Source of the DNA: Malus domestica
Taxonomy: Eukaryota; Streptophyta; Magnoliopsida; Rosales; Rosaceae
DNA length: 64,000 bases
Direction: 5' to 3'
Assembly: GCF_042453785.1 (NCBI RefSeq)
Contig: NC_091664.1
Location: 29,994,501-30,058,500, forward strand
The translations under genes were made by a program, and so were the position numbers. The notes under the pieces were generated by a model. That model was not told where the DNA came from. It worked only from the letters and a program-made list of their open reading frames with translations, and ran no database searches. This document shows, piece after piece, positions 11,931-25,116 of this stretch. The stretch's first letter is position 1, and each line of letters begins with the position of its first letter.

Positions 11931-12560
11931 AATCACTAGGGACCAACATTTCAATTCGAAGTATTTCTGTTCTAATTTGCAACCCTACCTTGTTGTATCC
12001 TGGTATAATTAGTTGCAAAAACACAGATAAATTCCACTAAATCAACATCTAATTAGCCATTTATTTGAATTCTGATAAATAATCCCTATCCAGCATGAAC
12101 TGATTTACAAGAAACAGACACAATTGCATTTGCAATCAATCAAAGTTGAATTTAATTAGCCATTTATATAACTAAATTGAATTAACTACCAACTAATTTG
12201 CAATCCAAATTTCACAAATATTGCTAATAAGATTAAGTTTTAGGGTTTTTACCAGGATTATTCCATGCGATTAACGAACGATCAAATCGCTTCCACGCCA
12301 CGAATCGTTGGGGATGCGATCAATGTGACTAGCCGATGATGATGAGAATCGATTCGGCCACGATCGCAGGGGTCCATTGCACGTCGTCGTTTTGGTCTTC
12401 CAAAGCTGTGAAGCGGAAAGGAGAAAGCATGAGGAGGAGAGAAACTGGGTTTTTCCTTCCTTTTTTGTTTGGGCCGACTGGCGATTCTATTTGCTTATGA
12501 GCCCATTTTGTGTTATACACTTTGGACCTACTATTCTAAATCACTTTCATCTTCTTCTTT

Positions 12561-13954
12561 TTTTTTCTTTTTTTTTTTTTTTTAAATTTTTTTTTAATAC
12601 AAGCGATAGCAAGGGAGCGAAAATTGATTTCAAGTCTTCAGAATGAAAATGAAAATGGCAATGGCAGAGCCAGAGCTATGTAGGAATCTAGGTGGTCCAG
12701 ACTAGAAACAGTGACGAAGCTATACGAGAACTAGATTGGTCTTGATTTCCTTGTGAGTTTAGTTTTATTAGTGATTTTTTTTCTTCAGTATATATATTAA
12801 ATCATCTAGTACTACGGTCTAATAATATTCTTCTTCACTAGTTCGACTCTCTTGGATTGTGAAGGCTGTGTTGAGTTTGATACCCAGCCAATGATTGCCC
12901 CTCATATTTTGCGGCCTAGCCTAATTCCTCATCCCCTTGGAATATAATTTTCTCCTGCCCTAGAGTAGAATATCATTGTAAATCAAAGGGAGGAAGGAAG
13001 AGTGTGTCTCAGGCAGGAGGGTTTAGTTTGATCTAAAAGCCATGCACTATATTGAACTCTCTAATTTATCGTTGACAAAAAAGATAAGTAAAAATGAAAA
13101 TGCTGAAATGAAAAGGTAAGTGAGAAGACTGTTAATATTCTCCTAATTTCTCTTTCACTTGAAGGACTTTGAACACTTTGAGAGGCCCATTCTAAAACTT
13201 TCAATCTTATAGAACTTGAAAAGGGTTGCTAGTGTTAATTAGTACTACAATTTAGTGGCTTTTCTCTTTATTTGTAAGGGAGAGGTCTCAAATTAGACCC
13301 TAATAAAATACCGTTTTGATATTCATATTTGGTTTATGTGTCAGCAATATTTGATTTCGATCAATTTAGCAATAAATTTTTTATTTTTCATTATTTAGCA
13401 AATTTTTCTTTTTTAATTTATTTTATAAAGCCACACCTGAGAACTAATGGCATGTTTACTTTAGTTGAACACTACATATATAATGTTCATCCATGTATCA
13501 CTTCCATTTATGCTCCATTTTATTAGCTTTAAAGATATCAAAGAGATGGACTAATCGTTTATCATCAATTACACCGATATTATCATCAACTTGACCACAT
13601 GTCCAAACCTATAGACAAGAGACTTTATCACAGAACGCGTTGATCCAATTAAAATTGGAACGATGATTTGTTTTAGCCAACATATAGGACTTTTAAAATT
13701 ATTCAACACAATCATCTTAGAAATTGTTGGGGTTACCATTATAGATTGCAATAGGATCTCCTTATAAAATGTACCTTTGGGTACACTTCCTCCGCCATCA
13801 AACTCGAGAATCAACGAGAGTTCAAAGCGAAAATCAACGAAAGAGGAGCGCTATATGAACGCCGGTGTTTTTAGGGCTGTGACTTTGATGGGCATGCTTG
13901 TGCTTGCTATAGCTCAAGACTAAAATTAATCATAAGAATAAATTTGATATTATT
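12561..13954. other. Spacer between the two duplicated copies
   Basis: No gene is recognised. A SINE-like fragment lies at about 12795-12890 (CTAATAATATTCTTCTTCACT, related to the element at 29970-30160). A 22-codon frame at 13855-13923 reads MNAGVFRAVTLMGMLVLAIAQD and looks like a signal peptide, but nothing follows it. The rest is AT-rich. Confidence 0.4.
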
Positions 13955-14214
13955 TGGCTGCAACATCTTGCATTCTGCAGAAAATAAACTGGAAAAAAAA
14001 ATGTCATAATTCACACTAGCATTAGCAAACAAACAAACTTGACAAGCTATTTCATTACTTTCTAATTTCATTGCGGATATAACATCAAGAAAATGACACA
14101 TAAATACTTTTTTCATGGTTTACTCAATTGCCTCTAGTATTTAATTGATGGAAGATAAATATTGAGCAGAAAACTGCAGCAAAAAGACTTGAATCAGTAG
14201 AAAGTTGGCGAGTC

Positions 14215-14400
14215 TGAAGCTAAAATGACGATTTTGAACCTATTGCAGCGGTTTTTTAGTTTTAGCGGCGACTTTACCAGTTTTAGTGACGACTTTTTGG
14301 TCTAAAACATGTTAAATGACTTTTTGCGACAATAAATTCGTCACTCGTCGCCGCTAAAACTATATTATATGGCGATTGAAAGGCCGCCACTAAAGGTCCA
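14215..14400. repeat. CGAC-rich subterminal-repeat block (copy 2)
   Basis: This is the counterpart of 9405-9640, with TTTTAGCGGCGACTTT, GTCGCCGCTAAAAC and GGCCGCCACTAAAGG in both orientations. It shows that the CACTA-like piece was present before the large duplication. Confidence 0.4.
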
Positions 14401-15774
14401 TAAAAAATTAAATTCTTTCCTCCCTTCCCCGTTCAGGTAATATTTTGTTTTTTGAACGAAACCATTCATGCGATGGTTTTCGTCCAAATAACCTAATTTT
14501 GGGAACCTGTTTGAAGGCTTCATGTGCCTAACTGGTGATTTGGCTTCCTAATTAGTTATCGTACGTTAAGTTTTATTACAAGGTATTTCAAACCAAATTT
14601 GGTAATGAATTTCCATGGCAGGTCTTGATCGCTTCGGATGATTAAGCCTGGACGATTGAGACTCGCAAACCGGATATTGATCTGCCATTGCGACACATCG
14701 AAGCCTGCATTTTCACCCAACCAAAGTTCCATTAAGCATCACTCCAAATAAAACTTAAGCTCACAAATCAACTTTTATAACAAGAAGATATTCCAAACGC
14801 ACACTTGCAATCGGAAAGAAGCAACGTAAAACAATTCCAGCACATTACGAAAATCACTGCATAATACGAAAACAAGATGAGAGCAATGATATGCATTACC
14901 AAATATCTCCGGTCAAAACCAGTTAAAATTTATTTTCAGCTTAGCATTCTGAAAGGACTAGGGTTCCAACTACTTACTCCACCGAAAGTAGACGACACGA
15001 GCAACCAAAAGATACTGCATAACTGCTCCGACAACAGCGAAGATAAAACTAACAATGAACAGAAATTCAAACCTTAACTCACAATTTTTTTGAGAAAAGA
15101 AACTATCGCACAATACAAGGGACACAATTTCCGAACAGCAGGAAATAGAAAAGACTAGACTAAATTGTAACACACTTAACTCTGATTCACAGGGAGCACC
15201 GGGAGTCTGGGATACATGAGCATTTGAGGGGACCAGAACACAGGTGAATAGAACCCCACAAGCTATAAATAAGATATGTCACCGAATATTCGACTGATTT
15301 CCATACCTTGGCAAATACAACAAAACTGAATGACGAAATCTCAATATGCACCTGCAAACAATGAGATGCAAAACTCACACGGAAATTGATGTTTAAGTCC
15401 TAAATAAAACATGGAGACGTGAAGAAGTTCATTTGCCTCATAAGAACCCACCAAAAACAGACAGAATAAGCTCCTAAAATGTAAAGGCTTAAACATCTGC
15501 AGAACTTCAAACAGACACCAAATACGGGTCGCCATGACAGTATGAAATTCATGTTTCCCTAGGTGCATTACCAGTGCTTGTGTCATTTTATCATATACTT
15601 TTTTACAGCATTCATGATGATACATTGATGTGAAATACTTCGCCTGAGACTAGTGAACGAAAGAAACCATATAGACGAAAAATACATGCAAATCGAATAA
15701 CAAAGTAAATGAGATACCAATCTTCAAACTTTTCGATAAAACACATTGAAACTCCATTAACCTTCAGTTCTAAT

Positions 15775-15890
15775 TTACTATGGTGATGGTCTAGTAGTAT
15801 TCTTTTTCACTGTAAGTCGTAGGTCTTGGTCCGAATCTCGTGAATGAAGAGTTCGATACCAATTTATTCCCGCACCTTTAGTGACCCTCT
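15775..15890 (+). mobile_element. tRNA-derived SINE fragment
   Basis: The sequence GGTCTAGTAGTATTC, then TTTTTCACTG, TCTTGGTCCGAATCTCGTG and GAGTTCGATACCAA follows the order of the full SINE at 29970-30160, including a B-box-like GGTCCGAATCTC. It is absent from copy 1, so it inserted after the tandem duplication. The ends are unclear. Confidence 0.55.
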
Positions 15891-16605
15891 TGTATCCTAC
15901 TATAATTCGTAGCAAAAAACACAGATAAATTGCATGAAATTATCATCTAATTAGCCATTTATTTGCTTCGCATATAAAATCCCTATCCAGCATGAACTGG
16001 CTTCCGAGAAATGAATACAATTGCATTTGCAAATCAATCAAAATTTAATTTAATTAGCGATTTATTTAACTAAATTGAATTAAATTATCAAAATAATTTA
16101 GAGAAATCCAAATTTCACAAAATATTGCATTGCTGAAAAGGATTAGGGTTTTACCAGAACGTTTCCGTGCGATTACGAAAGATTTAATCGCTTCCGCGCC
16201 ACGAATCGTTGTAATCCATGCGATTAAGGGTCGTCGTTGATTTGATTCTTCTGAATCGGTTCGGCCGCGATCGCAGGGATCCGTTGCACGGCGTCGTTTT
16301 GGTCGTCAAACGTTCTGGAGCAGAGAGGGAAAAGAACGAGAAGGAGAAGTTGGGTTTTCTTGTGGCCCGACGGACGATGGTATTCGCTTATGGGCCCATC
16401 TCATGTTTACAGATCCACTATTCTAAATCACTTTCTCCTTTTACCTCTTATTTTTTATTTTTTAAAAAGAAAGGTTTCGTTAACGACAAGTTCGATACTA
16501 TTCATTCTCATATTGTTTATTATAAATATATCGTTGTAAAAAAAAGTTGTTTGATTGATTATCAAATTGATTGACACTTCAATCATATTTTGCATAAATA
16601 TCATA

Positions 16606-17236
16606 TGGGTGATAATACCACCTGAACTTTTAATTTTTTTTTTATCACCTAGACTTTCTTAACCGTTGGAGTCTACCACCTAAAACCATTTATTTTGTCG
16701 TTAAAACATGTTACATGTAGGGATATTTTCGTCAATTCACTTCATGGGGTTGGCTATAATCAAGTTGGTAATACTGCCTAAGTCAATATGGCGCCAAAAT
16801 TTGGGGGTTTGTACAGCCCCAATCCTCTATATGAGTTTGAAAAATTAATACTTAAATAAATTAAGGTGAACTATACACCCACTTGTTGAGCTACAAAAAA
16901 ATATCTTGAAAACTCACTGTAAACGAAGGACTAGATTTTTGTGTAATTTTGACTTCAATTCTTCACACAGCCCTTGCCAAAATCAGACCCCAATCAACTT
17001 CTCATTTTCTCTTCATGACCTGACTTAAACGTCGCTACCAAAAAAAAAGTGTTTTGCTTTTGTACAAATTGACTTTAGCGTGCCCTAGGAAGTGAATTGA
17101 CAAAAATAGCCCTCCACAAGAGGGCGTGTACATGTTTTAACGGTAGAATGAATAGAAAGTAACGTAGGTAGTAAATTCCAACAATTAAGAGAGTCCAAGT
17201 GATAAAAATTGAAAGTTTAGACGATATTGATGCCCA
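16606..17236. mobile_element. Long-TIR Mutator-like non-autonomous element
   Basis: The first and last roughly 140 bp are inverted repeats of each other. Left TGGGTGATAATACCACCTGA pairs with the complement of the right end, TGGGCATCAATATCGTCTAA; both continue through TCTACCACCT-like and GTTAAAACATGT blocks to GTCAATTCACT. Total length is 631 bp. Long TIRs without a transposase fit Mutator-like elements. I could not see a matching 9-bp target duplication, so the ends may be off by a few bases. Confidence 0.6.
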
Positions 17237-17589
17237 TGCTTGCAAGTTCAAACAGTGCTTTTGCAAAATTCCCTATTTTATTTGATAATCTATACATGCG
17301 ACTTTCAACTATACTCCACTGAGACAAGATGATAAACTTGCTTTTCATCATGAAAGACTTCCTATGGTAATTATTATAATTTATTAACCCATCTTATCAG
17401 AGATTAGTGCAAGATGACATAATTCTTCCTCTACTAATGTCGTTTCAAAAACCATCTCCTCAAATATCAACTTAATAATTCAAAAAGGTGTGTGTATTTT
17501 GGATGACCAATAATTTACTAGGGAAGTGATCATCTGCCTAACTCATAAATAAAGCATTTCACTTGTATAATTAGAGAAAATTTTCAGGG

Positions 17590-17731
17590 GTGTGCTATCC
17601 ACACACCCCTTTTTGCTTCTCACACACCTCTTGTTAATTTTTGTCCGTTGATCTTCTTTAATTCATCCGATCCGATGACCGAAAACTAAAAAGGTGTGGG
17701 AGAAGTAAAAAGGGGTGTGTGGATATCACAC
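17590..17731. mobile_element. Palindromic MITE, GTGTTATCCACAC family
   Basis: A 142-bp near-palindrome: the left arm GTGTGCTATCCACACACCCC matches the complement of the right arm, GTGTGATATCCACACACCCC, for about 40 bp. The centre is rich in GATCC. Relatives lie at 46587-46733 and 48579-48716. It has no coding capacity. Confidence 0.85.
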
Positions 17732-18538
17732 TTCATTTTTTCATTGTGACAAGAACATGGGTGGTACATTATATGTATTTATGTAAGTAGTGGAAATTTT
17801 TTTCTAAAGTTACTAACTTTTTAACACACATATCTCACTATTTATATGGTGATACGTGGTGCACAATCCCGTATGTCGGTCACGATGAAAAATCTCTTGT
17901 CCTATTGATTAACAACAACTATTAACTAAGGCAATTAGTCAATGTTTTGTGGTTGTGATTTTCTTAAATATACTAGAACTTACTTGAACAATTATCACAA
18001 ATTGAACACAAGATCATTACCTAACCCTAACTGGATTTCAATCATTTGGCACTACCTTAAGCACTAAATTGTCACCTATAAGTTTATCAATTAGATATGT
18101 GAAATATTGGTTGATGTGACAAATCTCACTAGCTAAAATAATCACTTTTCATAATTTTATTGATATGTCGTTAATATTTGGTCGATAATTTCTTTAATAT
18201 ATGACGTTCTTATAAATTTCCATTCAACGAATTTCCTTGAAAACTAGACAAAAAGTACCCAAAAAAAAAAAAAAAGTGTGGCGAAAAAAGGTCAAAGAAT
18301 ACAAGGAGAAATTTCTAGGTTCGGCGGGTGGTGCCACTGTCTTACATGCAGATGAGTAGAGAAAATCTTGTGTAAGGGCATCCTAATCATGTCATTTGTG
18401 GGAGCTCTCTAGTTTAACTTAGTTCGCACTGATCTCTTCTAATGTGAGAGTTGACTTAGTTAAATAATCTTGTCAAAGTTTTCATCTCTTATGGGGATCA
18501 CAACCAAATAATGAACGTTCCTTACTTTCCGTAGTGGA
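17732..18538. other. Intergenic, nothing recognised
   Basis: AT-rich DNA with no coherent reading frame, repeat boundary or RNA signal that I can support. Confidence 0.4.
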
Positions 18539-18720
18539 GAGAGATTCTCTCTTACAACCTGATAATTAAATATGTGTGTTAAAAACATAAACCACGTGTC
18601 CAATAAAGACTTTACCTCATGAATTGTGATAAAATCCGTGTGTTTAAAACATGAACCACGTGTCCAATGAAGATTTTACCTCATGAATCGTGATAAAATA
18701 GTTGTAAGAGAGAATCTCTC
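18539..18720. mobile_element. MITE with perfect 20-bp inverted ends
   Basis: GAGAGATTCTCTCTTACAAC at 18539-18558 is exactly the reverse complement of 18701-18720. Inside are two direct repeats of about 65 bp (18560-18626 and 18627-18690), each with ACCACGTGTCCAAT and TTTACCTCATGAAT. Total length is 182 bp. Each unit contains a CACGTG core, the G-box sequence. Confidence 0.8.
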
Positions 18721-19900
18721 GTGTCACCGATTTACGGGAGCTCAACAATGGGGGCTTCTACGCACCCCATTCTCGCAAAACGCATCATATGCCACGTCTG
18801 TGGACATCGCTGCATGCCTTACACTATGCAGTGGCTACGGTGCACAGTGTAGCAAGCAAGAGAATCAGAGAGGACATCTGGATAGCAGCAGTACTCAGTG
18901 GTGTACTTTTGGTAAATTTTTCTGACCTACAGTAAATGTAATACAGTGAAAATCTTGGTCGCGTAGTGGGTCCCACTTTTGTTTACTTCCTCCTCCTCCT
19001 CCTCTAATGAGGATCATCTTCGGATTCCATTTGTGAGGATTTCGGAAATCCTCAAATCGTGTTTCTTATTGTATATCGTACAATTAATTTTCGTCAGGTA
19101 CAATTCATATTTAATTTTAAATAAAAATATTTAAAATAATTTATAATCGCAGTACGATGAACGAACACAATTTAAAAAATTTCAAAATCTCCATAAAGAA
19201 AATCATCTTTCTCTCATTCCTCCTCCTCTATCCTTTTGCTAAGAACAGAGCACTCACTCTCTCTCTCTCTCTCTTGAAATGTTTCTTTAAACATATAGAA
19301 GCAAAAGATTATTTTTTTTGTTATAATAGTTTATCATTTGAAAAATTGGTTAAAATAATTAAAAAAAATTTGTTAATGACATACAAAAAAATAATCATTT
19401 AACAATTGAAATTTGAAAACGAAAATGATCATTTTAGCTAGAGTAACACGAATGCATTATTTAAGATCACCAAATCTGCTTTAACGTACCGTTTGGTTTT
19501 AAGAATAAAAAAAAAAATCAGGTCAGAACAACTACATAGGAAGGCATATATTCAAAGGAGATAAACTTGTTTTCTTCTCGTGTTTGAATTTATGTTTCGT
19601 TTATTTATAAAGACAAAGCAAAAAGTCTTCTCTTTCACTCGTTTTGATCATTTATTTTTTCTCTGTTCATCTTTCACACTTCTCCTACAGAGAGCCTTGG
19701 TTTTTCTTCACATCACATCCCAAATCAATCTCTTCATCCCACTTTTTTCCCGTTTTCCATCTTATTTACTTTTTTAACATGAAAAGGAGTTAGACTTTTG
19801 AGCAAGTTGATATATGCAGCAGGTTCATTAGTAGAACGCTGTCTGTCGTCTAATAACCATTTCGTTTTCAGTTTTTAATTAATCCGCAACTATTTCTTTC
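18721..19900. other. Upstream region of the WRKY gene
   Basis: This holds a MITE-like segment (19005-19180) and the presumed WRKY promoter. A TTATTTATAAAG stretch near 19599 could be a TATA box. Pyrimidine-rich DNA follows. I see no other gene. Confidence 0.4.
19005..19180. mobile_element. Decayed MITE, GAGGATCC family
   Basis: Segments such as GAGGATTTCGGAAATCCTC, TTGTATATCGTAC and TTTTAAATAAAAATATT appear in the same order as in the clearer copy at 51045-51255. The ends here are poorly kept. Confidence 0.5.
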
Positions 19901-19944
19901 TCTTGGATACTCCACGATCTGATCTTGACAAGGTTTTTTTAGAG

Positions 19945-19982
19945 TTTAGGGAGAGAGAGAGAAAGAGAGAGGGAGAGAGAGA
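19945..19982 (+). repeat. GA-repeat leader of the WRKY gene
   Basis: A GA-rich run (GAGAGAGAGAGAAAGAGAGA and on) ends directly at the ATG at 19983. GA/CT repeats near plant start sites often bind BPC/GAGA factors. A role here is inference. Confidence 0.7.
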
Positions 19983-21252
19983 ATGGAGGAGGTTGAGGCA
20001 GCTAACAGAGCAGCAGTTGGGAGCTGCCACAGAGTTCTCAATCTCTTGTGCAAACCAAAACCATGGAAAAACCTGCAGGTGGAGACTGAGGTGGCAGTGT
20101 TCAAGTTCAAGAGAGTTCTCTCTCTCCTCAGCCATGGAAGAGGAAGAGTGAGAAAGTTGAAGAAGAACCTAAACCCACCACCTTTCCCTCAAAATATCTT
20201 CTCAGATGGCCCTAATTATTCTGATATTTCACCAAAACCCCTCCAGTTACTCCCTCCTATTTTTCCTAAAACCCCCCACACACAAAAAAATTTTCTAGGA
20301 AACCCAGTTCCGGATGCTAATCTCAAGCTTCCCCTCCAAATTCCCAAAACAAAAACTATGATGCAGCACCAGGAAGAGAGGGAAAAGTTGCAGTTTCCCC
20401 CCCAGCAGGTGAAATATCAGAGTGAAATGGTGTTTTCTGGGATAGACAGTGGCATCAACCTTGCATTTGATAGGTCTAGCTCTAGCTTCAACCCCTCCAT
20501 GACATCAGCCAGATCGTTCATGTCATGTTTGAGCGTAGGCGACGGCGATGAGGTCAACACCGGCAGAGATTCTTTTCGGTTGATCGATGGCGTGCCTTGG
20601 GTTTCCGGTCAGAGTTCGCAGCAGCAAAGGAGGTGCACTGGTGTGGTGGAAAATGGGAGTGTGAATTGCGGCGGCAGTGGTAAATGCCACCATCCCAAGA
20701 AGAGGTGAGTTTTATTCTGAAAAAGAAAGAGGTGAGTATTATTCTGAAATTATCGCTTTCAAGATGGGTGTTCTTTTTATCTATTATGAAACAAACGTTA
20801 TTCTATCTTAAACTAATCTAAATTGCGGGTTGAGGCTTCAAACTTAGTTGCATAGCGGGAGCAGATCCGCTCTAGCCAAAGCGCTTGAACTAATTTTGTT
20901 TTTGTTAACAGGAAACTGAGGGTGAAAAGAACTTTTAAGGTCCCTGCCATTAGTGACAAGACTTCAGACATTCCTCCTGATGAGTTTTCGTGGCGGAAAT
21001 ACGGGCAGAAGCCGATCAAGGGCTCCCCGTACCCAAGGTAACGATTCTGTTTTCGCTACTCAACATGCTTCTGTAGTTCATATGGTTTGTTTCAGTCTGG
21101 CTTATGAAGGGTATTGATGTAGGGGATACTACAAATGTAGCAGCATAAGAGGGTGTCCTGCGAGGAAACATGTAGAGAGATGCTTTGAAGACCCTGCTAT
21201 GCTCATAGTCACCTACGAAGGCGAGCATAAGCATTCCCAATCCGCCCGCTGA
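19983..21252 (+). CDS. WRKY transcription factor, group IId (WRKY39-like)
   Basis: Three exons, 19983..20704, 20912..21037 and 21123..21252, encode 325 residues. The single WRKY domain has WRKYGQK at residues 268-274 and zinc ligands C288, C294, H318 and H320 (C-X5-C-X23-H-X-H). The second intron splits PR|GYYKC, the R-type position of this group. The basic stretch [16 protein letters not shown] before the domain and the N-terminal [18 protein letters not shown] resemble the group IId region and its calmodulin-binding motif. Such factors bind W-boxes (TTGAC) in the nucleus; group IId members act in defence and heat responses. By similarity and gene order the closest recalled relative is Arabidopsis WRKY39 (At3g04670). 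It converges on RPS15, with 490 bp between stop codons. No defect is seen. Confidence 0.95.
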
Positions 21253-21742
21253 GGCATTGGCCTGGAATAACGCCATAGACACCCCGTTGCAGGAAAGTTC
21301 TGGCTGTGAAGTGCATCCTTGTACTTGTAGTATTAACATTGAGCTTCAATCGGAACAAACATAGGCTAACTAGTATTTCATGTAAAATGTAAATTGAGTT
21401 GATGGAAAGCGTTATTTTTAACGTTCAATTCTTTTGAACCCTCGTTATCAAAACCAAAATTCTACTACGACATGCACCTGATAGATGAAGCGTTGAATGT
21501 ACAGTCAAGGATCCAACAGCAATTTAAGAATCACAACATGAAACACATTCAGATACTAATAAACTTGATTGAAAGAAAATCTTTATCCGATAAATCCTAC
21601 AAGCCGGTCGACTTTGACATTGTTTACAGAACGATAAAACATTCAAAAGATATCGATAAAGGAAAATCCAAATCCATAACTTAATTAAAGGGTCTCAACA
21701 TCTGATATCAGGGAACAAGTGATCAAGGAGGAAGTAGAAACT

Positions 21743-23085
<1,343 letters not shown>

Positions 23086-23192
23086 GTTTGCTGAAGACGA
23101 AGAAAAACCCTAATTCGCAGAGGTAGAGAGGGAGGGAGAGAGAGCGAGAAAGAGAATCGGCGACTGGCGGAGTTGCAGTGGAAGTGGGGAAA

Positions 23193-23220
23193 TTAGGGTT
23201 TTTATGGTTGGGTTTATATA
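23193..23220 (-). promoter_or_regulatory. RPS15 core promoter: TATA box and telo-box
   Basis: On the minus strand TATATAA (23220-23214) is followed by AAACCCTAA (23201-23193), the telo-box typical of plant ribosomal-protein genes. They lie 110-135 bp upstream of the ATG at 23085. A second AAACCCTAA-like string lies on the plus strand near 23105. Confidence 0.75.
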
Positions 23221-23415
23221 GGTCCTCGATTTAACGGGTTTTTTGCTGGAGCTTTGGAGGAGTCGGATCCGCCCCGAATATCCGTATCTCCACGGGTACT
23301 AGACTATAGAGTCCGTTCTGGTCCTCTCCCGGGCTTGCCTATCAAGTTTGGGCCTATTGGGATTGTTTAGTTATAATTGGTTGCTTTTTGAAAAGCTTAA
23401 AAGCAGAATTTCTAC

Positions 23416-23567
23416 GGAAACTTTAATGAAAAGATCCCGATACTATTTATTTTAATGAAAAATTATATTTTTGTATTAAAAAATTAATCATGGTACTATT
23501 AATTTTACCCTTTATTTTGTCCTTATCATTAAAAGTCAAAATTTTCAAGTTATTTTCATTACTTTTC
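23416..23567. mobile_element. MITE, GGAACTTTAACGAAAAG family (copy 1)
   Basis: A 152-bp element starts GGAAACTTTAATGAAAAG and ends ATTTTCATTACTTTTC. Between these are TAATCATGGTACTATT and TTACCCTTTATTTTGTCC. It aligns end to end with 43967-44119. I recall this as a very common short element in apple-type genomes. Confidence 0.8.
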
Positions 23568-24717
23568 GTAATTTCTAACAGTTAAAAGTGTTGTTAACGA
23601 GGTTTGATGAAAAAATAGAAATTTCGAGTATAGAAGCACTTCTAACAAAAGCGCCGATCATCATAAGTGTTATTTATAAAAGCAACCCTAAACAACCTCT
23701 CTTTTTTTTCTTTTTCTTTTTTTCTTATTGTTTAGTTTGTCCATGTTTACATGTTTACCTTATACACAAAGTTGTTTCGTCTTCCAACTTGGCTCCTTCG
23801 TATTGAGTTGTTGTTGGAGCGTCTAACCAACGATTATTTCCAATCTAAGGCATGACTTGGTAGTTAAGGAAGTTGCCTTAGCTTAACCAATCTCTTGAAT
23901 AATTGCATTTTTAGAGGCCAAATAAAGCTTCTAGCCCCTAACCCTTGCCCTTTCCACTAGACTTGCTCTTAAATCCACATTCTAATGCCTAGAAAGTAAG
24001 GAATCATTTCTACAAGAGGGACTAGCTAGTTGATTCCATACCAACTATACAAAGTAAGTAAATGTGTCATTAGTAACGGAGTCAGTTTGAGGTCAATGAC
24101 TGCTCATGACTCCAACAGCTTCCTAATCTCGAACCCAACTAAAGAGAGAGTGAACAATGTTGAAGTACAACCTATTATTGCTTCTTCCTTCTCCATTTTT
24201 CTTCTTTATTTACTGTGTCTTTCCTTCTCCTTTTTCTTCTATGCAACCCAATGGTGCATTCTCAATGTAATGCTTCACTTAAAAAGTCTTGGCAAGTAGG
24301 TCTTGACAATCTGCTAGCATGGATACATCTTGACAGAAGCAAATGCCAGAAGAACACAACAACTATCAATAGATGTTGTCACAAGCTTTCGACAATGCTG
24401 GTAGATTTTGACAGATGTCGACAAAATGCTCGACAGAATTGTGCAATGAATTTTGTTTTTATAGAACTTTTGATCCCTTTGTTGTAAACTCTGCCACTAC
24501 ATGTCATAAAGAGTGTTCACGCTTCTTATCTTAAAATTGGTAAATAATTTTTCCTATAATATTATAAGAAAACAACATTGGTGGATCAATTAAATCTAGT
24601 GTATGCCATCGTTGCTTTATAAGAAATTTCTCAATGTTCATTTTGATGTTCTCCTTGAGTGACATGGCACGACGCCTGAAAGCTAAAAAAAAATCGAGGC
24701 AGGGTGGGAAGCCAAAT
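23568..24717. other. Intergenic, nothing recognised
   Basis: No supported gene. Several short frames exist but have neither conserved motifs nor splice continuity. The right end adjoins the Harbinger element. Confidence 0.4.
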
Positions 24718-25116
24718 GGCTGGTTTGGTATTGTTGTGCTTTAAAAAAAAAGCTACTGTGTGAATAAGCGGCTGTGCTGTGAGAATAAGCGGCTGTGAAA
24801 TAAAACAGCAGAGTGTTTGGTAAACTTTTTTTGTAAAAGTGCTTTTGAAAAAAAAAAAAGTGTTTGGTAAACTTTTATGTAAAACAGCTGTGACTGTGTG
24901 AAATGACCAAAAATGGTATAATACTATATGTGCTATTAATTTAATTTTCTTAACAAATAAAAGTGAATTAATAAATATACTTTATTTTTAAAAAAGAAAT
25001 ATTTATAAACTTTATCTTAAATATTAATTAGTATGACAAACTACTTCAATTGAAATATTTTAGACTGAATAGCTAGGATTCATTAGTACAATATTGTTAA
25101 TGTACTTGAAAGTAGT

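Larger units (their letters stand above)
9195..12560 (-). repeat. Tandem segmental duplication, copy 1; unidentified unit
   Basis: This block is similar along nearly its whole length to 13955-16440, in the same order and orientation. Shared landmarks include TGCAGAAAATAAA near 9222, a CGAC-rich block, matching acceptor-like TTTTGCAG|GCTTC sites on the minus strand near 10000, CTAAATAAAACATGG near 10838, and a promoter-like GCGATCGCAGGG region near 12360. The minus strand looks like a spliced unit: a GC-richer first exon at about 12255-12400 ends at CCTG|GTAAAAA. Short open exon-like segments follow, including FLFLISCILAVVGAVM near 10450 and FNVSSSRINVQVISLNGPG near 9990. I do not recognise the product. 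It could be a decayed gene or a non-coding transcript. Copy 1 is longer because it carries an LTR-like insert and an internal 85-bp duplication. Confidence 0.75.
13955..16440 (-). repeat. Tandem segmental duplication, copy 2; unidentified unit
   Basis: This is the second copy of the 9195-12560 block. On the minus strand, splice-like sites are better kept here than in copy 1: TTTGCAG|GTGCATATTG near 15356 and TTTGCCAAG|GTATGG near 15311 bracket a 45-nt open segment (VHIEISSFSFVVFAK). A membrane-like stretch (FIFAVVGAVMQYLL) is open near 15010-15060, where copy 1 stops. The first-exon ATG of copy 1 reads ACG here. The two copies therefore keep different parts intact, which suggests both are drifting. 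The product is unrecognised. Confidence 0.7.

Noticed and set aside
13855-13923. 22-residue frame resembling a signal peptide (MNAGVFRAVTLMGMLVLAIA)
   Set aside because: Too short, ends at once after the hydrophobic part, no donor site in a useful phase and no recognised family.
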